Assembly (NCBI GenBank): GCA_012295275.1
Contig: CM022672.1
Span: 29,300,972-29,364,971, forward strand
Source of the DNA: Chrysomallon squamiferum
Taxonomy: Eukaryota > Mollusca > Gastropoda > Neomphalida > Peltospiridae
Length of the DNA: 64,000 nt
Direction: 5' to 3'
Below are positions 12,405 to 23,735 of the stretch, one piece after another. The notes under the pieces are model-generated. The model had not been told where the DNA came from. It searched no databases and saw only the letters and a program-made list of their open reading frames with translations. Each line of letters opens with the position of its first letter. The first letter of the stretch is position 1. Position numbers and translations under genes: made by a program.

Positions 12405-15400
12405 GAGAACGTTAATGCTGTCATTGTCAAACAGGATTTCACACGACAGATGTTTAACGAAATTTAGAACGTGTTGATAATGTAGAACTGTTCGCCAAAA
12501 TACAATGTGAAATTTGAAACCTATAACGTTAATTAAAAGTTCGGTTTTCAAAGCATAAAATAAAAAAAAAAATTCTGTCAACTTAAAACTGCCACACCCA
12601 TATTTGTGAAAACAAACCAACAACAACAAAAAAAAAAAAAAAAAAAAAAATAATTAAAAAAAAAAATAAGAAGAAAAAAAAAATGAAAGAAAGAAAAGAA
12701 AAAAGAACAAAAATGTGTTCAAGTGTGTCATTATAACAAATGTTTTGTACTTTACGAGTAGTTTTAAAATATGTTGTAAAAGTGCATGGAGAGAGCGTGA
12801 GAGACAGACAAACAGAGAAGGGAGAGAAGGAAGAAAAACAAACACTTTTATATTTAATTCCTTACAAAACAACAACAAAATACATACTTACATTTTTACT
12901 AAGTCAGTCCGAAAACGTGTGAACTCTGAAAAAAGGAAAAGAAAAAAAAAGAAAAGAAGGATTTGATTAGAGAAGAGTTGGTATGACTGATTATAATAAC
13001 TGAAGAGCTTCAGTAAGGTTAATGACTCCAGAAAATAAAGAAATTTGAGTGAAATCTGTAAAAGCGAGCACAGTTAAAGTCCACCCGTACGGAGTACATG
13101 TGACGTCGATCACAACGTAATATGTGACTTGATATATGACATAATTTATGACGTAAAATTAAAAACAAACTAACGACTCTTACCGACTGATTCCAACTGA
13201 ATAGAATTTATAAACATATATATATTTATATTTATCCACCGACACTAATCGATTACAAACTTATTCAGTTTAGTGGGAACGGAATACCGTCATCATATAT
13301 TTTTTAAAATACGAATGGTTTTTCTAACAGTCCGTTCATACATAAAGCAATAATTTTAAACCTCTATTTTCTCCATTTTGGTGATAAATAAGCCGAAATG
13401 ATGTGCGAAGCACTGATATCCTAAGCTTCTCTGTATCCGCTTGTTTTATTAGGCAGAGCAAAACTTTCCGAAAACAAGAAAACATTTTTTCATAGTGCTA
13501 ATGTGATATTCATCCCATAATCACTGTAAATTGTGGCAATATAAGAGGACTTGATATATTTTCTATTTTCATTGACCAAAAATAAAGCTTATACTGCCAT
13601 CACTACAAAAAGTGGCAAGATATGATGCCTAAATATTTTCGTATACGGTAGTCGAAAACGAAATCAATTTGGGTGAATCAAGTTACTCGAAAGCGGTGGT
13701 CTCAGAAGTAAAACAGATTGTTGTATTTAGTTTTTGTATTATTAGAATTACTGAATAAAGGAAGAAATTGGTTATTGTCTTAAGACATCCTCGGTAGAGG
13801 CTCGCCATTCTAAACTATATATATATATAATAATGAGACAGATTCCACCCCCACCGAATCTGTACCAGGTGTCTCCGTTTGTGAGGTCGTGATTGGATTT
13901 CATCCTCCTGTACTAGTGACCTCTGTCACTAGTCTGTATGTTGTCACGATACAAGGAATTTTTATTTAATAGATTTTTGTTTATTTAAAAGCTTCATGGA
14001 ACGTCATTTGTAAATTACTTGCAAGAACGGAATATATTAATAGATATTCAGCAAGGAAATTTTAATCGAACCTTCCCTTAGACAGGGAAACATATACCAT
14101 GTTTCTTAGTGGACGAGATACAAAGATCACGTCTGTTACTGCGACCGTTCACATCTGAGAAAAACGCGACGTTGTGAGCAGTCGGCGAATGTTCGGCAGG
14201 TGAATTAGATTAAGATAAAACACATCCCACGTGCTCACGTGGCAGGACGAACTTAACAGATGTGCAGTACACACACTTTGTTGTTTTCTTCTTCTTTCGT
14301 TTCATTCCAACAAGTCAAATCACTTAAAACTTCATTTTCAATTAAGAACATCCTTTTTTATAACCTCGCTTTTCCGTTGCAGTATCTCAATGTTTATCTA
14401 TGTTACGAAATTTATAAATTACTGTTTTAATTACTAGAAAACTTAATTAAACCTTGGCAAGTCTATGACTGTCTGGATAACTGGCAGCCCTGTGACGAGT
14501 TATCTAAATTGTGTCTTTCGTTATTAACGCGACTAATTTCGATCGGCGCGTTCATATAAATATAAAAAATCCACCATACGCGCTTGCTATCTTATTTTAT
14601 TTTAGTATTTTACTTTATTTTATTTTATTTTATTTACTTTTTTTTTATTATTATAGTAGTAGTTGTTGTTGTTTTCATTATCATTGTTATTATTGTTGTT
14701 GTTGCTGTTGTTATTATGTTCTTCTACAATCATCCTTCAAGTTTTCTGATTCATTCACTGGTATTTAGATTCTCTTAGAGATTAATCAACAGCAGCTACC
14801 TTTTTCAACAGCAGGAAGAGTTATATCAATTACTTTAATGACAGATTTACAGTCGCTTCAAAAATTATTTTAAAAACATTTTCGTACATGCAGGACAAAA
14901 ATAATAAAAATAATGACTGCGTGTTTGTTTTTAATTAATTAACTTTATTTATTTAGTTATTCATTTATTTTGATTTATTTATTTTTATTTATTTATTTTA
15001 ATTCATTTTTTTTTTTTTTTTTTATTTTTTATTTTTTATTTTTTCTGCAGAGGAATTTACACCATTAACATAACTGAGAATAATTGTCTGTTTAAACTGA
15101 AAAACAACAAAATTACAAGAAGCTGACTCACCCAGTATCTAATATTTATATCTATATCGCTTATCATCGCACCGCTATAAAACGTTTTATGTTTGAGTAA
15201 TTTCTGATAGAATCTTTTGCATGTTAATGTTATCAGACACCGCCATCGTGAAAACGGTCTGCAGAACGATTGAAATCAGGGGAGTGAACTCTTGATGGAG
15301 AAGTGATACGACGTGATGAATGACAGAACGATGATTAAAGACAATGCAAGGTTGTGCGTGGTAATGGATTTCTTATTTAGTGTCGCGTCAGCTGGTGCAG

Positions 15401-15772
15401 AACATGCAGATTTCTGCACTTGATGCATTTCACGGGGTGCAGGAGGAATGCGCTGTGGCGGGTCAAAGGCGTGCACTGTTAGGGTGGGAGGGTGTAAGAT
15501 CTAAACCAATCTACGAAGGCCTGGATTTCCCTTTGCTTATTTTCATGTATCATTATTAAATAGTATTAAGTTGTTATTAAATAAAACTTATTTATTTATT
15601 TACTTACTTACATACTTACTTAATTTATTTATTATCTAATTATTAATTACTGGTTGTGAATTGTTATTGTTCTTGTCGTCATTGTCATTATCATCATAAA
15701 CGTCTCCATTATTATTATGATAAAATGATTATGATGGTTTATTATTATTATTATTATTATTATTACTACTAC

Positions 15773-15818
<46 letters not shown>

Positions 15819-16277
15819 AATCTGTCGATTCCACATAATTATGTAATTTAACATTACTGATTTATTTTGAAACATCTGACCTCTGACCCATCCCCAGAAT
15901 CGTCTCTAGATCCGCCCATGTTGCACAAACAGTGAAGTTGCTCAGTTCTGTTTGATCTTGATTGTGTTTGATGTTTGTTTCAGTCACGTGTACAACATGT
16001 CAGACGCGAGTTCAGAGACTTTCACACCCGCCCCCGCTTTAATCTTCTTTCCCTTTTTTTCTCACTTTAAAATATTTTTTACGATATGAGCAGTTTTTGC
16101 AAATATCGAACGCTCCTTCAAACTTCTTTTGTTTGTCCTTATATATCACATGGATAGCTGGTTGGAAGAATAGATGGACGGATAGGCAGATAGACAGGCA
16201 GACAGACAGAGAGAAAGATTGATTTTTCATTTGTTACATTTGTTGTCTCTCATTCACTTTTGTAAATAACTAGTTTG

Positions 16278-16326
<49 letters not shown>

Positions 16327-16553
16327 TATTATTATTTTTATTTATTTTATTATTTTCAGGTAAGCTTAGAGGTGATGAGGAGAATGTGTTTAAGCAGCCG
16401 GTAGCTAACAAGCGGCGACTGAAAGACAAAAGTATAGGAAAAATGCGGGCAGACACGAATCGCTTGCTAGACAATTTTTATCGGCCATTTAATGAAAAAC
16501 TTGCCGCTCTGTTGGATGATCCTGGTTTTTTGTGGAACTATGAAGGAGTCTGA
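5855..16553 (+). CDS. CHST15-like: Carbohydrate sulfotransferase 15-like gene (seven coding exons, about 523 aa)
   Basis: Family knowledge: CHST15 (GalNAc4S-6ST) transfers sulfate from PAPS to C6 of GalNAc-4-sulfate in chondroitin/dermatan sulfate, giving CS-E units in the Golgi. Seen here: joining 5855-6310, 6605-6920, 7295-7438, 8841-8997, 10727-10883, 11601-11748 and 16360-16553 gives an unbroken frame of 524 codons including TGA. The product has a short basic cytosolic tail, a membrane anchor at about 22-42, a low-complexity stem, the PAPS 5'-phosphosulfate loop GQPKCGSTD (222-230, Lys225), KEPHWW (247-252), GDASVSTLWD (306-315), and the 3'-phosphate segment LRDPTERLYSDYLYF (352-366, Arg353, Ser361). 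The C-terminus has FYRPFNEKLAALL followed by a Trp-containing end, as in the family. Length is close to the vertebrate protein (about 560 aa). Every intron obeys GT-AG. Exact acceptor specificity is inferred; a CHST15 paralogue with another substrate is possible. Confidence 0.93.
6605..6920 (+). CDS. CHST15-like: CHST15-like exon 2: PAPS 5'-phosphosulfate binding loop
   Basis: Encodes residues 153-257 plus the first base of Gly258. Opens after TTTTCAG with KTFQYLPNYKNPCWYE and carries RCLPYFFIAGQPKCGSTDLY, the strongest family signature in the window, then LTSHPDV and IKEPHWWGKNRYG. The donor is TACG|GTCAGC (phase 1). Intron 1 is only 294 bp and contains AGT/AAT trinucleotide runs. Confidence 0.95.
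7295..7438 (+). CDS. CHST15-like: CHST15-like exon 3
   Basis: Encodes the end of Gly258 to residue 305 and the first base of Gly306, entering and leaving in phase 1. It reads WRFNYTTSIPIDDYIDLFDKAA, matching the family's 'DYLDLFD.AA' region, and has an NYT sequon. The acceptor is CATTTTCAG|GATGG and the preferred donor is AACAG|GTATTG. A second donor (GACGGA|GTAACT, exon end 7461) is discussed in the findings. Confidence 0.88.
7841..7888 (+). repeat. (CT)n microsatellite, intron 3
   Basis: CT tract with two TG interruptions inside the CHST15-like intron 3. Confidence 0.95.
8533..8615 (+). repeat. Dispersed repeat, copy A (intron 3)
   Basis: About 85 bp similar to 9635-9720: both contain ACATCAGT-AGAGATAA-CAG-TGATGAAGTATAAA-ACAGCTTT, then GATGAATCCAAG or CATGAATCCAAG, then GGCC and a TCA-rich end. 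Both copies are on the + strand, about 1.1 kb apart, on either side of exon 4. Confidence 0.75.
8841..8997 (+). CDS. CHST15-like: CHST15-like exon 4: GDASVSTLWD and start of 3'-phosphate segment
   Basis: Encodes the end of Gly306 to Glu357 plus two bases of Arg358. Using the AG at 8839-8840 gives ITGDASVSTLWDSDDWW, which lines up with the family's conserved G-[ED]-A-S-x-S-T-x-W-D block with no insertion, and then FLPNAKIIVILRDPTER. The donor is GAGAG|GTGTGT. The better-looking acceptor at 8803 (TTCCAACAG) would create an immediate TGA with the preferred exon 3 donor, which is why the 8841 start is chosen. The open frame extends back to 8804. Confidence 0.82.
9635..9720 (+). repeat. Dispersed repeat, copy B (intron 4)
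   Basis: Partner of 8533-8615 in the same orientation, with several substitutions. Probably fragments of one interspersed element, or an old local duplication spanning exon 4. Confidence 0.75.
9905..9966 (+). repeat. (GA)31 microsatellite, intron 4
   Basis: Pure GA run. A CA-rich stretch at 9083-9153 precedes it in the same intron. Confidence 0.98.
10478..10637 (+). repeat. AAAT/CAA/AAT simple repeats, intron 4
   Basis: AAAT tetranucleotides, then about 15 CAA triplets (10526-10570), then AAT and more AAAT. It ends about 90 bp before exon 5. Confidence 0.95.
10727..10883 (+). CDS. CHST15-like: CHST15-like exon 5: LYSDYLYF
   Basis: Encodes the last base of Arg358 to residue 410. Begins after TTAATTTCAG with LYSDYLYFQKSQKSAADFHFEV, completing the PAPS 3'-phosphate segment begun in exon 4, and ends SCIYNRTVANLSK|GTAACA in phase 0. 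NRT and NLS are possible glycosylation sequons. An ACT/ATT trinucleotide array starts 35 bp after the donor. Confidence 0.93.
10918..11345 (+). repeat. ACT/ATT trinucleotide region, intron 5
   Basis: A pure ACT array (10918-10961) grades into a long, degenerate trinucleotide stretch of pyrimidine-A triplets that keeps frames open without coding. Confidence 0.9.
11601..11748 (+). CDS. CHST15-like: CHST15-like exon 6
   Basis: Encodes residues 411-459 plus one base of 460. It reads VRLRIGMYHEFIRDWLKVYSL, then MLIIRLDDYA and RVFDFLGL, a close match to the family pattern VRL-x-G-x-Y ... DWL ... LRLEDxA ... VFxFLxL. The acceptor is TTTTCTAAG and the donor is CTCC|GTAAGT, a strong consensus (phase 1). 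Confidence 0.93.
13912..13933. repeat. Short perfect inverted repeat in intron 6
   Basis: ACTAGTGAC and GTCACTAGT flank a 4-bp CTCT loop. Probably chance or a small foldback; no associated gene feature. Confidence 0.6.
15738..15817 (+). repeat. (ATT)n microsatellite, intron 6
   Basis: ATT triplets with a short ACT interruption. Confidence 0.97.
16280..16323 (+). repeat. (TA)22 next to the exon 7 acceptor
   Basis: Pure TA run ending 36 bp before the exon 7 start at 16360, separated from it only by a T-rich polypyrimidine-like stretch. Confidence 0.98.
16360..16553 (+). CDS. CHST15-like: CHST15-like exon 7: C-terminus and stop
   Basis: Encodes residues 460-523 and TGA (16551-16553). It reads KLRGDEENVFKQPVANKRR, then RLLDNFYRPFNEKLAALLDD and ends FLWNYEGV. 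FYRPFNxxLA and the terminal Trp are typical of the family's end. The acceptor is ATTATTTTCAG. A (TA)22 tract ends 36 bp upstream of the exon, unusually close to the branch-point region. Intron 6 is 4.6 kb; the protein comparison leaves no room for a missing exon in it. Confidence 0.94.
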
Positions 16554-16617
16554 CAAAAGCGACAGCTGAATATTTATTATTAATTGCTCAAAAAAGAAGA
16601 AAAAAATTGTTTTTGTA

Positions 16618-16623
16618 AATAAA
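16618..16623 (+). terminator. Probable poly(A) signal of the CHST15-like gene
   Basis: Canonical AATAAA 65 bp after the stop codon, in an A/T-rich 3' UTR. Another AATAAA lies at 17324-17329 after GA and poly-A tracts and could serve a longer transcript. Confidence 0.6.
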
Positions 16624-17017
16624 TTGTATGAATATATTAATACTTGGTGACATATAAACGATGTGCTCTTACACTGAGGGAGGAAAATACGCACACGGAA
16701 TATTCGTGATGAAGAAAAGGAAAGCGTTTCTGATAAGGACGTAATCGATAGTTTTAACTAGATCGTGGGAAAGTTTCGTCACAAACAAATTCTTCTGAAT
16801 GTTGTAACATGTTGTTGGAAATATTATACATCGTTCTGTGACCCGCAACCTAAGTGAGTTGTGTCTGAAGATTCTTTTGTGGAAATATATCACAGTGCTC
16901 GTTTATTTAAAAACAGAAGTTCTAAAAAAAAAAAAAATAATAATAATAATAAAAAATAAAAAAATGAAAATAATAAAATAAAAGAAATAATAAAAAATAA
17001 AAGAAAGAAAGAAAGAA

Positions 17018-17076
<59 letters not shown>

Positions 17077-17162
17077 TAATAATAATAAAAGTAAATAAAT
17101 TACAAGAAGAAGAATAAAAACCCCACTAAATCTACAAATATTTATTCATATTATGTATCAAC

Positions 17163-17227
<65 letters not shown>
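17018..17227 (+). repeat. (AAT)n and (GA)31 microsatellites
   Basis: AAT run 17018-17082 and GA run 17165-17227, downstream of the CHST15-like gene. Confidence 0.95.
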
Positions 17228-17228
<1 letters not shown>

Positions 17229-18284
17229 ACCTGATAACTACCATGTATATTATATAAAAAAAAAAAAAAAAAAAAATTAATTACTTCAAGTTATTGTATT
17301 TGCTGCGTATACCAAATATAGAAAATAAAGCCAGTGCCCGAGGCAAGTGAGAACGGTTGTTTGGAAGATTTATTCGTCTCTGAACAAAACTGTGTTGATA
17401 ATATGACGTAATGCGATATATCATTGAATGTTGTTACTGTTATTCAGACAATGTGATGTTTGCTTTTATCGCTCAAAGTGAATAATATTAATTAAAATGT
17501 TGATGCCTATGATACTGTGTTTTGTTTTTGTTTTTACTTTTTCTTCTTCTTCTTCATCATCACCTTATTTATTTATTCTTTACACACATACACGCACACA
17601 CTCACACAAACATGCACACACGGACACACACGCATATAAATACATATATACATGGACAATATCTTAAGGGTAAAAAGACTACTGTAAAGTGGTAGTAATA
17701 TTAAATTTAATTCTTTCCTTCTGTTTGTCTGCCTCTCTTTCACCATCCACAAACTCGAATTTTACACGTAAAACCCCGCAGTGGTGTACCAGTTTTCCTC
17801 CTGTCTGTGTAGTTGCTTCATTTTCAAAAAGCAAGATGTAGCAAAATGTGACTTTAAAAATTAGTAAAACGTCACTACTAATAACTTAGTAAATAACACA
17901 GTTGGTATTGGAATAGTCCTTCGTAATAAAACCGGATGACTTCGTGAGAATTCTGTGCTAATATTACTCCATGTATATTTTGATAAATCTTGACTTTTGA
18001 ACTTTCGCAGTTATGTTAGATTTCTCTGTCAGAGTGTTTTGTACTACAAATCATTCAAGATATTTAGGCAATAACTGTCTTCCTTCTGATTTTTTTTTTT
18101 TTTTTTTTTTTTTTCATATATTTATTTATATATTTATTTATTTTGCTTTAACTGAACAATCAAGGACAATGGGATAGATAACCTTTCTCTGAAAAAAATT
18201 AAACGGCAATTATATTGATAATCAAGAGACAGAAATAAGAAAATCAACATAAAAAAAGCAACAAAAGAAGAAAAAATGCTCTGC

Positions 18285-18391
18285 TATTATCATCATCATC
18301 ATCATCATTATTGTTATTATCATTACTATTATTATTATTATTATTATTATTAGTGGTAGTAGTAGTAGTAGTAGTTGTTGTTGTTGTTGTT
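18285..18391 (+). repeat. ATC/ATT/AGT/GTT trinucleotide array
   Basis: Four successive trinucleotide types in one tract. Confidence 0.9.
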
Positions 18392-20034
18392 ATGGTTCGC
18401 AAACTGGAATATTCTTGATACTATCTGGGTATAAGTGTTATGATATGTTCCGACAGATTTTGCCGTAAGTCACATACGCTGCTATTAACCTCGCGTTTTA
18501 CAAAGAAATGAGTCTTTGGTCAGCGGTGTATTTCTATTTACGACTCGGTAAAGGTGAGGGTTTCAGTTTGTGTCATGTATGGACAAGCAGTAGAAATGTT
18601 CCTGTAGAAACAAGATATTAATATTAAGATTTATAGACCAAAATATTTTGTATAGACCTCTGATTTCTGAAGAGGAGATATTCTGGCATGTTCTAGCAAG
18701 CCTAGCAAGCCCAGTTTTCTTTCTAATTCATCTTTCAACCATCTTGCAAATGACTATCTAAGATCAGGGTATTCGTTTTCTATTAATTGTATGAAAAAAA
18801 AAAATGTTTATTTTGAATATACTGAATTTTTCCCCTCATTATAGATAACTGTTCTTGATGTTGTTAAACTGCGTATATATGAAACGTAAACCTGTTTTTG
18901 ATCTCATACGAACATTTATTTGACTTACTGTTTTTCTTATGTCGTTTCTTTGAAGCAAAACAATTTCTCTGTCATCTTGTTTGTTTCCTTATTTATTTAT
19001 TTATCTATCTATCTTTCTTTCTTTTATATTTTTTCTGATTTCCATTACTTTCCTTTTCTTTTCTCTGTTTTTAAGTTTATTTGTTGTTTTTATTTTTTAT
19101 CTTTCTTTATTTTTTTTTTTTTTGTTGATGATCCGTTATAGTTTTTTTTAATTATTGTTATACTGTCATTTTCAGTACGTTCATGTCAAACTGTTATTTC
19201 TGACTACTTTTGATACATTTGGAACTACATTCGAAAAGTGTGGTACATTTAGGCTATTTGCTTTTAAGTCTGTGTTTTATACACTAGTCATAACTTTCTG
19301 TTATTTAAAATCTTCAGTAATATTTATGTAACTGGTTAACATCTGTAGAAGATTCGTGCGTTGGTTACTAACTTGCTTCAAATCTGTTTGTGCTGCTTTT
19401 GCTATTTTAATTGAAGACGGCAATGAAGTCCATATCATGATTCAACAAACGCAATTATTAATATTAATATTTAAACTGTTGATTTGGTACGTTTTAGCTT
19501 TTGGTACAGTTGCTAAACACACGGTCAGCCTGGTATTGAGTGAATGTGACAAACTAGCAGAACTCAGTCGTGATGAACCAGTGTCACAAGTCACTGTGTT
19601 TAATTTAGTTTGGTCTGAGATCGACTTTACAGAATCTGGAGGAGAAAAAAAAATAGTAAAAATAATATATACAGTTTCAGAGTAAGTCTGTGAAATAAAA
19701 TTTACATTGCCTTCATCTAGATAAAGTTTATATAATATTAACAATTTTTCAGTTAAATAATTTACCAGTTTAGATCCTGTAACGGATATAAAACTAAATA
19801 ATAATAACAAAATAATAATTAAAAACCCAATAATAATAACAATAATAATAATAATAATAATAATAAAACTAATAAATAAATAAAGAAAAACAAAAAGAAA
19901 AAACAACACAACAAACAAACAAACCAAAACGTATGATCGTCTTGTGTTCATTTTTCAAAAACTGGTCTAAGGGAAGTAACTGGTGGAAACACGTTATAAA
20001 TAAATTGGGTTAAATACATTGATAGACTGAGTCG

Positions 20035-20038
<4 letters not shown>

Positions 20039-20113
<75 letters not shown>

Positions 20114-20116
20114 TGT
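20039..20116 (+). repeat. (CT)n(GT)n compound microsatellite
   Basis: CT to about 20095, then GT. Confidence 0.95.
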
Positions 20117-20490
20117 ATGTGTGTCTATCTCTGCCTTACATAAAATTAGAACTTAATAATAATAATAATAATAATAATGAAATTGATGTTGATGATGATG
20201 ATAATAAAATTTACACCGAAAATTCAGCACTTTAGAAGACCGTGACTGTAACAAATTAGAATTTTTGTTAAGAAAGCAAAAACTAAAATTTTAGAAACGT
20301 TAGATAAAAAAATGTCCTCCCGCAGTAATCACTGAGATTAAAAACCCCGCAGACACCCACAAAATTATAAAAATATCCACAAGAGAAGAGACAACAGAAT
20401 TAACAAGAAGCCACACAAATTGTCATGAAAACTTACAAATACAATGAAACAAGTCGTACAGATTCTGTACTACTTAACATATGTTAGAAC

Positions 20491-20504
20491 AAAATAACAA
20501 CAAT

Positions 20505-20540
<36 letters not shown>

Positions 20541-20630
20541 AATAATAATAATAATAACAACAATAATAATAATAGTAATAATAATAATAATGATACTACT
20601 ACTGCTACTACTACTAATAATAATAATGTG
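20491..20630 (+). repeat. AAC/AAT/ACT trinucleotide array
   Basis: Codes for poly-Asn in one frame (20481-20669), a microsatellite artefact. Confidence 0.95.
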
Positions 20631-21399
20631 AATTCTGGTGCATTCTGCTCGTTGTGTCAATGTGACTAATAATATTTTGGCCAATGCCAGACTACCGATG
20701 TATCAAAAAGGCGTGAGAAAGTCTATTTAGAGAAGAGTAACCCATGAAATAATAGTATAATAATAATAATAATAAATAAAACAATTAAATAAATAAGAAT
20801 TGTTATAAAATAAAATGCAAGTAAATATCATTTGTCTAGTAGATCTAATAATGACTGCTATTTATGGTAATTGAGTAAACAGCGAGACACAAGAAGAACA
20901 AGAAGAAGAAGAAAGAAAGAAAGAAAAGAGAGAAAGAAAGAAAAAGAAAGGAAATAGTAAATAAAAAGATATATGGGCTTTTTAAGAATCCTCTATTACG
21001 TTTATTAATCTTTACTTCTCATTCATAATAGTTAACCATCCTAACCCTTCTACGTCATCGTACGTGAAACAAAACGTCTGGTTTCTACAAGAAAACAAAA
21101 ATCTACTCTAGAAGTATTAAGTACAAACTGAGTGGTCACCGTTATTCATGGTCACGTGAACCTAACGTAAGCTAAAGTCAAAACGTCGACAGCAATTTCC
21201 TTATCGGTGAGAATTAGCAAGAGGTTAATTTTCAGCAGCAATTACGACTTTTACTGCAGTAGCGTATTCCCTGCACGATCAGTGTATCTGATTGCCAGCT
21301 CTTTGATTATTGCTACAGTTTTCGAGTGGCTCTCGAACCGAGGGCCGTACGCAGAGTTGTTCCATGGATCGCGGAATTGCTTAATTTCGAGAAAGATTT

Positions 21400-21475
21400 C
21401 TGTGAAGGGAGACGATGTTTTAGAGGAATTGAGACTGGACGGTTGGGTGTTCGAATCCCTGATATACCAGTGGAT
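21400..21475 (+). mobile_element. tRNA-headed SINE-like remnant
   Basis: GTGTTCGAATCCCTG (21447-21461) matches the tRNA/Pol III B box. About 40 bp upstream, GATGTTTTAGAGG is a degenerate A box, followed by an anticodon-arm-like GACTGGACGG. T-stem pairing is poor, so this is not a functional tRNA. Confidence 0.4.
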
Positions 21476-21558
21476 TGAGTATTGAGATGTAATCATCAGA
21501 TATAATAAAAAATATCTCTATGCTCTGTTTAATTTTTCCATCAAAAAAATACTAAACT

Positions 21559-21602
21559 CACACACACACACACACACACGCACGCACACACACACACACA
21601 CA
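21559..21602 (+). repeat. (CA)n microsatellite
   Basis: CA repeat with CG interruptions. Confidence 0.95.
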
Positions 21603-22196
21603 TATATAACTTTAACTATTAATTATAATATACATCGATTACCACCGCACACAACAAACATGCAATTTCTGAAATATCTTAGACGTATTGGCTATTTGAC
21701 ATAAGTATAAAAGTAAATGTGTCTCCATAACCACATGACAGCATCTTGTTGTTGTATTAACCTTTGGTTGAACACCAAGAGTGAGGGCGTTTTTCGTGCT
21801 GGAGAGTCGTTAAACACTCACTCACGTGTCGCTTTTCATTAAGCATTTTGTCCATGAGCGAAATATCACAAAATATTTATTTGTTTGTTTGTGTATTTTT
21901 GTTTATTTGTTTGTTTATTTATTCATTTATTTATTTTAGCGCTGAAATCGAGCTGAAGATGCAATTGTGTTTCTTGTTGCTTTATTGTCACTCACTGAAC
22001 TTCTGAGAGAAATTTAAAAGATCGATCCTTCTCTGGGAGCTAGTTTTTATATTTACTGTTTTCCATTTGAGGACAAAGACTGGATTAATGACAACCACTG
22101 TTATTTGAACTTTTATTTTTTATCATTATAAAGGTACACAATGGCAGAAGATTTCTTGGCCTGGGCGAATACTATTTTCAAGAAGATACATAAACT

Positions 22197-22229
<33 letters not shown>

Positions 22230-22788
22230 ATGTTAGACATCCAAAACAGTAAAAAATCGACTGTGTTGAACTGTCGTTAATAATTATTCATTTATTCCGT
22301 CATGTTGCCGCAAGAGAGTGGTCGACTTCAGGTTGGTGTCGGCAACAGAAAGGACAGAAGTTAAACTGTAATTAAAAGACAAATCACCCCTCTGAGATCA
22401 TGGAAGATTAATGTTCGTCTGCTGTTATCTCGAGAAGAGCCAGGCATATAATAATTTTAGATTACTCACTGAAACCTGTCTTCTGTTTGCTGGAAGTACA
22501 CAGCAGTCAGGATGTCTTTGTTAGTGATATTCATTTCAATATTGTTTACAATGTGCCTTCTATTACAGCTATTTATTTATTTATTTATTTATACTATCTA
22601 ATTTTCTTTTCAGAATATGGTTTGTTCATTAGAATATTTATTTTTTCTTCTTTTTCTTTTATAGCTACTACTGCTGCTGCTATAGCTACATTAATTTTTT
22701 TCTTTTTAGTTTTGTATTATTATTATTATTATTAGTTTTTGTAATAGTTTTAATAATTTTGTTTGCGTGTGTTTTCGTTATTATTATT

Positions 22789-22820
<32 letters not shown>

Positions 22821-23630
22821 CATTATTTGTAAAAGTAAAATTAATACGAAAAGCAGCTACATCCTTGTACTTTTATATCAGAGAGGACTGCCACCTATCA
22901 AAGAAGTGTTTTAATTTTCATAATGAACATGAAATAACTTTTAAAACGCTGTACTTCATACTAAATAGTTACAAATGATTAACCAAAACCATTTGTGATC
23001 CTGCATACCGAATTAGAGATCAAATCGTAAAAATCGATCTCTCACTAAAGTTACAGCTTCTCGATTTTCAGATCTGAAAGATAAGACTACAAAAATACAC
23101 TACAGAAAGAAGAAAAAAGAATTTATGAATTTATAATGCTGCAGTCTTTTGATGAATTATTTTTAAAGAAGTTATCAAGTTAGTCAGACATTTCTGTTAT
23201 TCAGTTTGTTGTATTTTTGGCAAGCTGTGGAGAACGGAGTGGAATTACATTAAAGGTTATGATAAAAGTAGCCTCTCCCTCCGATTTCTACTTAATCCGT
23301 GGTTCGAGGTGCAGAGTAACTAACAGTCGGATCATTACCAAACGTGATTAGTGCACTCTACGATCACTTCTTCCCATTACTGAATATCCCGAGATTATAT
23401 TTCACCTTCTTGTATTTTTGTAAGAATTTTTATATTTTATTTTTTTTTTTTTTTCTTTGTAGTTGTACTTCTGTCTGAAACTCAGTTATTATTTATTTAT
23501 TTATATTTACTTTTTAAAAAAAGGCTTCTGCTTTAACTACACTAACAAATCAAATCGGTATGTATATATTTACGAGTGTTTATGCTTTTTTGCTGTGAAT
23601 TCGTGTGTCTGTGTGTATCAGTGTCTGTGA

Positions 23631-23735
<105 letters not shown>

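Larger units (their letters stand above)
11749..16359 (+). other. Intron 6 of the CHST15-like gene
   Basis: 4.6 kb, AT-rich, with poly-T (12370-12404), poly-A (12630-12690), ATT and TA repeats. A GC-richer patch at 15230-15500 has no recognisable exon or motif. Confidence 0.85.

Noticed and set aside
15960-16040. TTTGTTTCAG followed by an open stretch, considered as an extra exon between exons 6 and 7
   Set aside because: The protein aligns continuously from exon 6 to exon 7 without it, and the translation has no family resemblance.
19356-19951. 109-aa + strand frame and 169-aa - strand frame overlapping each other
   Set aside because: No recognisable motif, hydrophobic stretches from AT-rich DNA, no convincing splice context.
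20481-20684. Open frames reading poly-Asn or poly-Ile/Val
   Set aside because: Direct translation of the AAC/AAT/ACT microsatellite; no non-repeat domain on either side.
21207-21496. 92-aa + and 81-aa - frames
   Set aside because: They coincide with the tRNA-headed SINE-like remnant, whose tRNA-like text stays open by chance.
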